Of a stretch of 6,849 nt of DNA, positions 1 through 6,406 are shown piece after piece. The stretch's first letter is position 1; each line of letters begins with the position of its first letter. Below the pieces are notes generated by a model. That model did not search any database. It saw nothing but the letters and a program-made list of their open reading frames with translations, and had not been told where the DNA came from. Both the position numbers and the translations under genes were made by a program. This stretch comes from an uncultured Verrucomicrobiota bacterium (GTDB lineage: Bacteria; Verrucomicrobiota; Kiritimatiellia; RFP12; UBA1067), in assembly GCA_946628745.1 (NCBI GenBank), contig CAMOXA010000084.1:1-6849 (forward strand), read 5' to 3'.

Positions 1-667
1 TGACGGCCTTGTTCGCCTGGTCGAGCTTCTTGGCCTGCTCCTTGTTGGCGATCAGATTCTGGAAGCCGCCCTTCTTGCCGGCCGTCTGCTCCCAGCCGGC
101 GTTCATGGTCGCCTGCGCTTCCATGTTCTTAAGAAGCTGGCCGATGCGCTGGTCGCCCGGTCTCACTTCGGAAAGCTTGCGGTAGGCGTCGCGGGCCTTG
201 TCCCACTTTTTCGCCATCTGGTAGTATGTCGCCACGCGTTCCAGAAGAGCCGGGTCCTTGTTGCTGCACTCGTACGCCGCCTCGATGGTGATCGCCGCAT
301 GGTCCGTCTTGCCGGCGGCCTCCGCCGCCTTGACCGCGGCCTCGATGTTGTCGCCGTCGAGGGGGTTCTTGCAAAGAAGCTTCTCGGCCTCGGCCATCGC
401 TTCGACGCCCTGCCCTTTCTTCACAAGGCCCATTATCTTCTGACGGTCCATCATGTACCCGAGCTTCGCGCCGAAACCGGTCTTCCCGTTCTTGCGGAAG
501 TTCGCTATCTGCGCCGCTCTCAGGAGCTTGCGCGTCTCCAGGACGTCCGGTGCCGCCGAAACCGCTTCCATCAACATGTCGACCGCCAGTTCGTAGCGTC
601 CCGACTCAAGCGCCTGACGCCCCCTGTTCGTGAAGTTTTGCGCCTTCTGCGCCAAATCTACAGCCAT
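1..667 (-). CDS. TPR-containing protein, C-terminus cut by window edge
   Basis: The frame is open from an ATG at 667 to the left edge, giving 222 residues with no stop, so the C-terminus lies outside the window. The start is well supported: AAGGAGG (675-681) sits 7 nt upstream. There is no signal peptide or membrane segment, so it is probably cytoplasmic. TPR-like helical pairs are visible near residues 16-53 (...GRYELAVDMLMEAVSAAP...) and 122-172, where AKKWDKARDAYRKLSEVRP is a good TPR helix pair ending in the usual proline. The middle (about 60-85) is glycine- and lysine-rich and does not fit the repeat. The visible tail is rich in K, Q and A and may be a coiled coil. It follows the Lrp-like gene by 50 bp and is probably co-transcribed with it. 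TPRs normally bind proteins; I cannot name a partner or a specific family. The coding frame is certain, the function is not. Confidence 0.82.
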   Translation of the reverse strand, partial: MAVDLAQKAQNFTNRGRQALESGRYELAVDMLMEAVSAAPDVLETRKLLRAAQIANFRKNGKTGFGAKLGYMMDRQKIMGLVKKGQGVEAMAEAEKLLCKNPLDGDNIEAAVKAAEAAGKTDHAAITIEAAYECSNKDPALLERVATYYQMAKKWDKARDAYRKLSEVRPGDQRIGQLLKNMEAQATMNAGWEQTAGKKGGFQNLIANKEQAKKLDQANKAV

Positions 668-674
668 TTTAATG

Positions 675-681
675 CCTCCTT
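675..681 (-). promoter_or_regulatory. Strong ribosome binding site of the TPR gene
   Basis: AAGGAGG on the minus strand lies 7 nt before the ATG at 667. It fixes the start of a gene whose end is not visible and suggests efficient translation. Confidence 0.8.
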
Positions 682-717
682 GTTTGTAAAAGTTTTCGCC
701 GCCGCGCCCGACGGCCG

Positions 718-1026
718 TCACGGCGTAACCGCCAGCCTGCCGTCCTCGGAGCCTGCCTCGAGTATGCCGCTTGCCTTGTAGGTCTTCAACATGAAGTGCG
801 TCGCCGTCGACAGAACGCCGTCTATCGTCGACAGGTCCTGCGCCACGAACTCAGCCACGTCCTGCAGGCTGTCGCCTTTGACGAAGACAAGAAGGTCGTA
901 TGCGCCGGACATGAGAAAGCACGCCTCGACCTGTTCGTATTTCGCCACCTTTTCGGCTATCTTGCCGAAGCCTATCTCGCGCTGTGGCGTTATTCTCAAC
1001 TCAATTACCGCATGTACCTCGTTCAT
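718..1026 (-). CDS. Stand-alone Lrp/AsnC ligand-binding (RAM) domain protein
   Basis: A 102-residue protein consisting almost wholly of the alpha/beta RAM domain (AsnC_trans_reg family), which in full-length Lrp/AsnC regulators binds amino acids and drives oligomerisation. Recognisable parts are the first strand (HAVIELRITPQ, about 5-15), the central LMSGAYDLLVFVKG segment (38-51), where Lrp proteins have G-x-YD-L, and the last strand STATHFMLKTYK (73-84). There is no N-terminal helix-turn-helix, so it is unlikely to bind DNA alone. Such single-domain proteins may sense small molecules or co-assemble with complete Lrp proteins. I chose ATG 1026 because AAGGAG (1035-1040) lies 8 nt upstream and the protein then starts directly on the first strand; an upstream in-frame start at 1089 would add residues inside the preceding gene. 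It starts 4 nt after the lptE-like stop, so translation is probably coupled. Confidence 0.88.
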   Translation of the reverse strand: MNEVHAVIELRITPQREIGFGKIAEKVAKYEQVEACFLMSGAYDLLVFVKGDSLQDVAEFVAQDLSTIDGVLSTATHFMLKTYKASGILEAGSEDGRLAVTP

Positions 1027-1030
1027 GGAT

Positions 1031-1561
1031 TCATCTCCTTGATTCCGCTTGGGCGCCGTCCCAGTCTGTCGAAACGGCATCGTCGACAATCTGCCGCGCC
1101 AAATCGTCCGCGAGCCGGCGCGAGGCGTCTCTCTCGCCGGTCGTCACATCGTCGTTGACCAGATACGTGGTCTCGGCTCTGTACTTGCGATTGTTCACGA
1201 CGACCCTGCCGCGCCGCTTGTCGATGAAACTGACTTCGGCCGTCATGGAGAAACGGTGTTCGCGGTTGCGCGCGCCCGTTCTCCGTTCGTACGCCGTGAC
1301 CGACGAGCCCGCGTTCTTGATCACGCCCTGAACCTCCACCGCGCACTCGTCAAGCCTCGCAATCTTGAACGTGCCCTCGCGCTGGAATTCGCGAAGCACC
1401 TGCCCGGCGACGATATTCCCGAGCTCCGTCACGTCGCTTTCGTTCACGAACATCGAAACGGCGACAGTCCGCATCTCCTCCGGCACGGAAGAAGTCCACG
1501 TGTACGAAACGCATCCGGCGCAAAGCGCCAGAACCGTCAAACAGCAGCAAAGGTTTTTCAC
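1031..1561 (-). CDS. lptE: LptE-like lipopolysaccharide-assembly lipoprotein
   Basis: A 176-residue probable outer-membrane lipoprotein. In the LptE family this protein plugs the LptD barrel and helps place lipopolysaccharide in the outer leaflet. The N-terminus has Lys2, a cysteine-rich hydrophobic stretch and a CAGC lipobox with predicted lipidated Cys17. The mature part follows the family pattern: CVSY near the anchor, then VPEEMRTVAVSMFVNES (26-42), where LptE has 'LP..I+TVAVP.F.N.T'. Next come an LREFQREGTFK segment (56-66) and an 'A-x-E-V-x-G-x-I' strand (74-81) where the family has 'ADA.L.G.I'. Length is normal. The start codon is GTG: AAGGAG (1568-1573) is 6 nt upstream, and the nearby ATG at 1566 reads only ATG-AAG-TGA in another frame. 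It begins 13 bp after the BamD-like gene. Family assignment is by pattern, and LptE sequences diverge strongly, so it is likely but not proven. Confidence 0.75.
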   Translation of the reverse strand: MKNLCCCLTVLALCAGCVSYTWTSSVPEEMRTVAVSMFVNESDVTELGNIVAGQVLREFQREGTFKIARLDECAVEVQGVIKNAGSSVTAYERRTGARNREHRFSMTAEVSFIDKRRGRVVVNNRKYRAETTYLVNDDVTTGERDASRRLADDLARQIVDDAVSTDWDGAQAESRR

Positions 1562-1567
1562 TTCATT

Positions 1568-1573
1568 CTCCTT
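1568..1573 (-). promoter_or_regulatory. Ribosome binding site deciding the GTG start of the lptE-like gene
   Basis: AAGGAG lies 6 nt before the GTG at 1561, inside the 13-bp gap after the BamD-like stop. It supports a GTG start that also gives a complete signal peptide. Confidence 0.75.
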
Positions 1574-1574
1574 T

Positions 1575-2612
1575 TCACTTCGCCTGCGCCGGAGCGGCTT
1601 CCTTCAATTCCGCGAGTCGCGCGCGCACGGTATCGGACATTGAACTGGCGGGATACTCTCTCAAGAACCGCTCGTACGCGCTTATCGCGCTGCTGCGCGT
1701 GCGTGTTTTGGAGTCGTAGAACTTCGCGGCCAGATACGCCTCCTTCTCGACAAGCGCCACGGCCTCGTCGCGCCATGCCGTGAACTCGTCGCGATGCTCG
1801 CCCAGAGAGTCCGCGAGAAGCGCCAGCTTTAGAAACGCCACCGTGTCCAGGCACCGGCTCCTGTTGTACTCGTGGGCTCTCAGCAGGGTCATCCTTGTCT
1901 TCGCCTCTTCGTACAGGGCGTCCCGCGACTGCTTGGTCCCGGGATAAAGGCTGCGCAGATTCTCGTAGACCTCTATCGCCTGCTCGTACTCGTCCTCGTC
2001 CACCCGAAGCCGCGCCACGGTGAGCATCGCCTCCGGGGCGAACTCCGCGCCAGGCGCGTGGACGACGACCGACTCGAACGCCCGGCGTACGTCCGTCGTG
2101 TTGTCGAAACGGAAGAAGACGATTTTCTTGCCGGCGACGCGCATCGCCTGCGCGGTGTCGTACATCTTTTTCACGACGGCGTCGTAGTCGCACTGCGACG
2201 AATAGAAGTCGGCGAGATACTTGTATTCCTCAAAGGCCTGCTGATAGTCGCGCATCTTTTCGCGGTACAGGTCTGCGAGCTCCTCCTGCGCGAGCGGCGC
2301 CTCGGGCGACGTCGGCCATTCCGCCACGAGCGCGTCGTAGGCGTTGCGCGCCTTGCGCCACGCTTCGTCCGCCGCGCACTCGCGCGCCCAGGCGAGCTGG
2401 TCCGCGGGGTTGTCGCGCTTGGGTCCGCTCCACCACGAGAAGAAGCCTGGTTCCTTCTTGGACTGGGCTATGATGTTCTCCTCTTTGTCGAAGCCTGGAT
2501 ATGCGTCGGTGGCATAGCGCGAACCGGGCCCGGGGGTCATCACCGGCTCTGCCGCAAGAGCGATGGACGCCATGATCGACGCCACGCAAAAAGTAGTCCA
2601 TTTGATTGTCAT
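1575..2612 (-). CDS. Secreted BamD-like TPR protein
   Basis: A 345-residue exported protein with TPR-like repeats, resembling BamD (YfiO), the periplasmic-facing part of the machine that inserts beta-barrels into the outer membrane. A signal peptide is visible: Lys4, hydrophobic residues 6-20, and an ALA|AEP cleavage site after Ala20. After a low-complexity linker (21-65), helical repeats run to the end: about 84-116, 122-157, 180-230 (DEDEYEQAIEVYENLRSLYP is the clearest) and 290-340 (SAISAYERFLREYPASS). Repeats ending 'YP' followed by a short loop are typical of BamD. BamD is usually a lipoprotein, but here the mature N-terminus has no cysteine. A start at Met14 would lose the charged n-region, so ATG 2612 is preferred even though no Shine-Dalgarno precedes it; a promoter lies immediately upstream. 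Its neighbour is an LptE-like gene, which supports an outer-membrane role. It could instead be a YbgF/CpoB-like periplasmic TPR protein. Confidence 0.75.
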   Translation of the reverse strand: MTIKWTTFCVASIMASIALAAEPVMTPGPGSRYATDAYPGFDKEENIIAQSKKEPGFFSWWSGPKRDNPADQLAWARECAADEAWRKARNAYDALVAEWPTSPEAPLAQEELADLYREKMRDYQQAFEEYKYLADFYSSQCDYDAVVKKMYDTAQAMRVAGKKIVFFRFDNTTDVRRAFESVVVHAPGAEFAPEAMLTVARLRVDEDEYEQAIEVYENLRSLYPGTKQSRDALYEEAKTRMTLLRAHEYNRSRCLDTVAFLKLALLADSLGEHRDEFTAWRDEAVALVEKEAYLAAKFYDSKTRTRSSAISAYERFLREYPASSMSDTVRARLAELKEAAPAQAK

Positions 2613-2619
2613 GGCGCCT

Positions 2620-2628
2620 ATTATATCA
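2620..2628 (-). promoter_or_regulatory. Extended -10 promoter of the bamD-like operon
   Basis: The minus strand reads TGATATAAT, a perfect extended -10 (TG-N-TATAAT) in an otherwise GC-rich region. A loose -35 match, ATGGCA (2644-2649), lies 18 bp upstream. Only 7 nt separate the -10 from the ATG at 2612, so transcription should begin at or within one base of the start codon. It probably drives the bamD-like, lptE-like, Lrp-like and TPR genes. Confidence 0.7.
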
Positions 2629-2669
2629 TACCGCGCGCAAACATGCCATTGCCAATTTGCTTTTTCTTC

Positions 2670-2710
2670 AAAAAGCGCGCGGCCGTCCGCCCCGCCGGCG
2701 GGCCGGGCGC
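2670..2710 (-). terminator. Candidate intrinsic terminator after the methyltransferase gene
   Basis: On the minus strand GCGC-C-CGGCC (2710-2701) can pair with GGCCG-C-GCGC (2684-2675), with one C/C mismatch. The loop is 16 nt (2700-2685) and contains its own short palindrome. Five T residues (2674-2670) follow at once. It begins 4 nt after the methyltransferase stop and precedes the next promoter, where a terminator is expected. The mismatch, the long loop and the short T tract keep confidence moderate. Confidence 0.5.
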
Positions 2711-2714
2711 GACG

Positions 2715-3845
2715 CTACGACCGCCTGACGAGAAACAGGTATTCCGTCACCTTCGCCGGCCTTTGGCGCAGGTTGCGCGAGCCTCTGAAAGTGTTGTACT
2801 CGATATCGATACGGGTTACGGCGCCCAGCGTCTTGAGAAACGCCATGAACCGATCCTTCGCTATGAAACCCTCGGAGTTGTACGAGACCATCAGATGCTT
2901 CGCAGGCGTTTTCGCGAGCAGCTCGAACAGCGCAGGCTCCGCCTCGCGCTTCTTGTTGTACCTCGAGCGGTTCCACCCGGCGGGTATTCCGCTCGCCGCG
3001 CTGACCTTCGCGGGGGCTTTGTTCTCGGCCAGCAGATTGAGCATGAAGTAGTTGGAGCCGTACGGATGCTGGTTGTACGGCGGGTCGAAATACGCCAGGT
3101 CCACCTGCTTCAATTCCGCCGCGACCGCGTTGGCGTCGCCGCGCAGCACGGTGCTTTCGCATTCGAACTCCGAAAGGACAGGCTTCTGCAGGCGTATGCC
3201 GCCGCATATCCGCCCGAGCGCATTGCGCCCTTCGCCGCCGAACTCGCCTATTCCCCGCCGGTTTTTGTAGAAACCCTTGAAAACCCCGGACGTGTTCGCG
3301 TGTATCGACGCCTCGGCGAGAAGCGGACCGAGCAGGAGATTGAAGTATTTAGGCGGCACGACCGCGTCGAGCGCGCGCCTCGCCGAATCGAGCAGAACGG
3401 CGTTCGAACGCGTGTAGAACGCACGCTCGCCACGGAGGATTTCAGCGTCGCTCCGTGGAGCGTACATCCCGGCGACGAATCCTTCGCGCATGTTCGCGGA
3501 CGCGCAGGCCGTCCATTCTCGGAAAACTTCGTCGAACTCGCCGTCGTCTATCGAGGAGCGGTTCGTCAGATAGCACCTGTTCGCAACTTCGCTGTAAAGT
3601 TCGAGATCGTTGGCGATTATCGACGACGAATGCCTCTTCATGAAACGCGACACTATGCCGCTGCCGGAAAATGCGTCGAAGAACGACACTCTGTCCTTGC
3701 CGAGATCCTTTTTGACCGCGTCGACGCCGGCCCCGATATGCGGCAGCAGCGCGCGCTTGTTGCCGAGGTATGTGATAATCTGGGTCGAGAGATACGCCTG
3801 CGATTCCTGCATGCCGCATTGCGGCGTTTCGCCGCCGCGCGTCAT
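2715..3845 (-). CDS. D12-class adenine-N6 DNA methyltransferase
   Basis: A 376-residue DNA methyltransferase that should transfer a methyl group from S-adenosylmethionine to N6 of adenine in a specific site. Motifs in order: YLGNKRALLPHI (26-37), the N-terminal element typical of D12 enzymes; DAFSGSG (57-63), the FxGxG methyl-donor motif; ANDLE (78-82), acidic motif II; a long target-recognition region (about 85-245); and YFDPPYN (252-258), the catalytic DPPY. A C-terminal NTFRGSRNLRQR element follows at about 341-352. SAM motif before DPPY is the alpha-type order. ATG 3845 overlaps the upstream stop as ATGA, with GAGG (3853-3856) 7 nt before it. A GTG at 3866 and an ATG at 3812 lack such support. 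No restriction endonuclease is adjacent, so it is an orphan here, possibly regulatory or left from a lost restriction system. The target sequence cannot be read from the protein. Confidence 0.92.
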   Translation of the reverse strand: MTRGGETPQCGMQESQAYLSTQIITYLGNKRALLPHIGAGVDAVKKDLGKDRVSFFDAFSGSGIVSRFMKRHSSSIIANDLELYSEVANRCYLTNRSSIDDGEFDEVFREWTACASANMREGFVAGMYAPRSDAEILRGERAFYTRSNAVLLDSARRALDAVVPPKYFNLLLGPLLAEASIHANTSGVFKGFYKNRRGIGEFGGEGRNALGRICGGIRLQKPVLSEFECESTVLRGDANAVAAELKQVDLAYFDPPYNQHPYGSNYFMLNLLAENKAPAKVSAASGIPAGWNRSRYNKKREAEPALFELLAKTPAKHLMVSYNSEGFIAKDRFMAFLKTLGAVTRIDIEYNTFRGSRNLRQRPAKVTEYLFLVRRS

Positions 3846-4891
3846 CTGTACACCTCGCCGGCCCACTCGTAGTCTTCGGAGAAGTCCTCGCCCAGCACGG
3901 CCTCGAGCATGTACTTGAGAACGCGCCGCGCGTCAAAGAGAGCGTGGTATTTCGCGCGTCCGGACGCCGCGACCGCGCGGCGGGCGTCATCGTGGCTGTT
4001 GTACCAGGCGATCTTTTCGGCCAGATCGCCCGCTTCGTGAAAGTATACCGTGTCGGCTTCGGAGAAGAACCGCTGCATTTCGTTGCCGTCGTACTGGAAA
4101 GCAAGCACTCCGTTGCCCATCAAGTGGGTGATCCGGTCGGAGGCGTACCACTTCCAGCCCTCAAACCGGTTTATGGACAGCCCCGCCTTCGACGCGGCGA
4201 TCGCCTCCTCGTAGTCGCGGCCTACGACGAGCGGCGACTTGCCCATGCCGAAAAAGCCCGTTCTGACCGACGGGTCAAGCATGGGGATGAGCTTGTCTAG
4301 AAGCTCCGCCCTGGCGTCCGCGAGCGCGGGGCGGCCGGCGAAAAAAAGGTCGTAGCGAAAATCCGTCTTCGCGGAGTTGTCCTCCGTCTCGAAAGCGCTG
4401 TCGCTTGGATTCGGGAAGAAGCCCACGATGTTGCGGCCGGTCGTCCACTCGCGCAGCTTGCCGCCGGCTGTCGTGACGAATATCGCATCGCACGAGTGCA
4501 TCCGCCGCGCGATCTGTTCGCAGCAGTGCGCCGTCTCCACTGGGTCGCAATTGATATGCACGAGCCTCACGCCCGGCGCGGCGCGGCGCATCGCGTCAAG
4601 CGTCTCGTTGCCTATATAGTCGCAATGGCTTATGAACACGACGTCGGGACGGTAGTTGCGCACGGTCTGGACGAGACGGGAGTTCATCATCCGCGCGCCG
4701 ATTCCGCGCATGAAGCCCAGAGGCGCCAGAAAGCGGGCGACATCCCTCTCCGAGAATGCAAGCGACGGCATGTCCAGTCTCGTCGCGCCCGCCTGAAGGC
4801 GCATGTCGATGCCGGTCCTGCCCCGGCCCCAGTGCCGGATGAGAAAATTGCCTGCAAACAGAATGCGCGGTTTCATGGTGTTGTCGGACAT
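3842..4891 (-). CDS. CgeB-like glycosyltransferase (GT-B fold)
   Basis: A 349-residue protein without signal peptide or membrane segments, resembling cytoplasmic GT-B glycosyltransferases with a CgeB/Glyco_trans_1_2 C-terminal half. The N-terminal Rossmann-like half has PRILFAGNF (8-16), YRPDVVFISH (80-89), VRLVHINCDPVE (108-119) and CDAIFVT (134-140). The second half starts at YDLFFAGRP (180-188) and includes DYEEAIAASKAGLSINR (216-232). Next is SDRITHLMGNGVLAFQYDG (241-259), the usual 'R..E.m..G...l' donor-binding region with histidine in place of the common glutamate. The end is helical, as in GT4-like enzymes. Donor and acceptor sugars cannot be told from sequence; a surface glycan is the likeliest product. 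It begins 18 bp after dnaB without an obvious ribosome binding site at ATG 4891 or at the in-frame ATG 4876, and overlaps the methyltransferase by ATGA. Confidence 0.8.
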   Translation of the reverse strand: MSDNTMKPRILFAGNFLIRHWGRGRTGIDMRLQAGATRLDMPSLAFSERDVARFLAPLGFMRGIGARMMNSRLVQTVRNYRPDVVFISHCDYIGNETLDAMRRAAPGVRLVHINCDPVETAHCCEQIARRMHSCDAIFVTTAGGKLREWTTGRNIVGFFPNPSDSAFETEDNSAKTDFRYDLFFAGRPALADARAELLDKLIPMLDPSVRTGFFGMGKSPLVVGRDYEEAIAASKAGLSINRFEGWKWYASDRITHLMGNGVLAFQYDGNEMQRFFSEADTVYFHEAGDLAEKIAWYNSHDDARRAVAASGRAKYHALFDARRVLKYMLEAVLGEDFSEDYEWAGEVYR

Positions 4892-4909
4892 GCGGTATGC
4901 CGGACGCCG

Positions 4910-6400
4910 CTACATCATCGGATCCTGCACGTATTCGGAGTGCTCCGGCTCGGGCTCGGATGTCTGGAAGTTGGAGTCCTCGCTGCGGGGGATCTCCCTG
5001 TCGCCGAAGCGCGTGTATTCGCGGAAGAAGTTGACCTTCACCTCGCCCGTCTCGCCGTTGCGGTTCTTGGCGACGTCGATTATGGCCAAAGTCTCGTCGC
5101 CGGAATCCGGATCGCTCGGCGTGCGGGACGGACGGCGCAGCAGAAAGACGACGTCCGCGTCTTGTTCGATAGCGCCGGAGTCTCGCAGGTCCGAGAGCTT
5201 CGGGCGCTCGAACTTGTCGCCGCGCTGCTCGTTGGCGCGCGAAAGCTGGGAGAGCACGATCACCGGAACCTTGAGTTCCTTGGCCATGGCTTTGATCTGC
5301 TGCGAAATCATGCTTACTTCTATCTGGCGGCTGCCCTGGCGCGCGGCCTCGCGGCATGTGCAAAGCTGCAGATAGTCGATGACGATAAGCTCTATGCCGT
5401 GCTGTTTCTTGGCGCGGCGCGCGCGGGCCCTGAGGTCCATCACGTCCAGGCCTGCCGCGTCGTCCACGTATATCGGCGCGTCCTTCAGGTCTCCGGCCGC
5501 CTGGAATAGGTTCTGCATGAGAGCCTGCTTCTCGACACGCGAACAGAGGTTGCGGTTGAGCCGCCAGGTGTTTATGTGCGCGCGCCCGGCGACCATGCGC
5601 CGCGTCAGAGCCTCCACAGGCATTTCGAGCGAGAAAATCATCACGGGATGGCGCTTGCCCTTGTCGGTCTTGACTGGCACGTTGTTCATGTCCAGCCCGA
5701 GCGCGCAGCTCTCGGCGATGTTCATGGCGAGAGATGTCTTGCCGACGGAAGGACGCGCCGCTATCACGATCATTTCGGAGTTCTTGAGGCCCTGCAGTTT
5801 CTCGTCGAGGTGCGTCAACCCCGTTGAAAGCCCTTCGAATGTCGTGCCGTTCGACTTGAACATGTCGTTCAGCCTGTCGAAGCTGCTCTGCACGGCGCTC
5901 GACCAGGGCATTGTGCCGTCGCCCTGGACGCCGATTTCGAGAAACGATTTCTCCGCCTCGCCGAGGACGGCCTGCGGATCGGGCCACTCGCCTTCGTCGT
6001 AGCACTTCTCGACGACTTTCGAGGCGCGCTCGATCATGAGGCGCCTGAGGTACTTGCCGCATATCAGTTCGAGATAGTGCTCGGCGTGGGCCGTAGTCGG
6101 CGTCTGCTCGATGAGAGACTGGACGTACCCGGCGCCGCCGACCGCATCGAGCTTTCCCTCCGAGCGCAGATACTCGTTCACCATCAGCGCGCCGGTCGGC
6201 TTGCCGAGACGGTTGAGATGCAGCATGGCCGCGAATATCTCGCGGTTGCGCGGTTCGAAGAAGGTCTCCGGCGAAACCCCTTTCGTGAGGCAGATGTCCA
6301 TAATCCGATCCTCGCCGCGCACAGTCGTGTCGACGAGAATCGAACCGAGAACTGCTCTCTCGGCTTCGGGGTTGTTTGGCGGTGTCTTCAGGTCTTCCAT
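4910..6400 (-). CDS. dnaB: Replicative DNA helicase DnaB
   Basis: A 496-residue hexameric ATP-dependent helicase that unwinds DNA at the replication fork and recruits primase. The N-terminal helical domain (about 7-115) opens with PPNNPEAERAVLGSIL, the classic DnaB beginning. The RecA-like motor domain carries Walker A ARPSVGKT (215-222) with Lys221, FSLEM (256-260) with the presumed catalytic Glu259, and Walker B LIVIDYLQL (338-346) with Asp342. SQLSRANEQR (384-393) and LSDLRDSGAIEQDAD (402-416) follow, with their usual arginines. Two segments look longer than usual: residues 234-252 between Walker A and SLEM, and an acidic tail after 460. There is no intein. I chose ATG 6400 because the protein then begins just before the conserved PPNNPEAE; the frame stays open further upstream, but that part is fusA DNA read out of frame. 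No Shine-Dalgarno is visible; a 10-bp hairpin ends 6 nt before the ATG. Confidence 0.97.
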   Translation of the reverse strand: MEDLKTPPNNPEAERAVLGSILVDTTVRGEDRIMDICLTKGVSPETFFEPRNREIFAAMLHLNRLGKPTGALMVNEYLRSEGKLDAVGGAGYVQSLIEQTPTTAHAEHYLELICGKYLRRLMIERASKVVEKCYDEGEWPDPQAVLGEAEKSFLEIGVQGDGTMPWSSAVQSSFDRLNDMFKSNGTTFEGLSTGLTHLDEKLQGLKNSEMIVIAARPSVGKTSLAMNIAESCALGLDMNNVPVKTDKGKRHPVMIFSLEMPVEALTRRMVAGRAHINTWRLNRNLCSRVEKQALMQNLFQAAGDLKDAPIYVDDAAGLDVMDLRARARRAKKQHGIELIVIDYLQLCTCREAARQGSRQIEVSMISQQIKAMAKELKVPVIVLSQLSRANEQRGDKFERPKLSDLRDSGAIEQDADVVFLLRRPSRTPSDPDSGDETLAIIDVAKNRNGETGEVKVNFFREYTRFGDREIPRSEDSNFQTSEPEPEHSEYVQDPMM

Positions 6401-6406
6401 GGCGAA

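Noticed and set aside
710..719. 10-bp palindrome GACGGCCGTC at the end of the Lrp-like gene
   Set aside because: It has no loop and no T run, and short GC palindromes are common in such DNA; no good terminator or operator can be supported.
3846..3866. GTG start at 3866 for the methyltransferase
   Set aside because: It has no ribosome binding site. ATG 3845 has GAGG at good spacing and an ATGA overlap with the upstream stop.
1872..3872. A 666-codon open frame on the plus strand
   Set aside because: It lies antisense to the BamD-like and methyltransferase genes and crosses their gap. Its translation is arginine-rich with no recognisable motif, a usual by-product of GC-rich codon use on the opposite strand.
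4892..4909. Possible short GCGG/CCGC stem in the dnaB-glycosyltransferase gap
   Set aside because: Four base pairs around an 11-nt loop is within chance for this composition.
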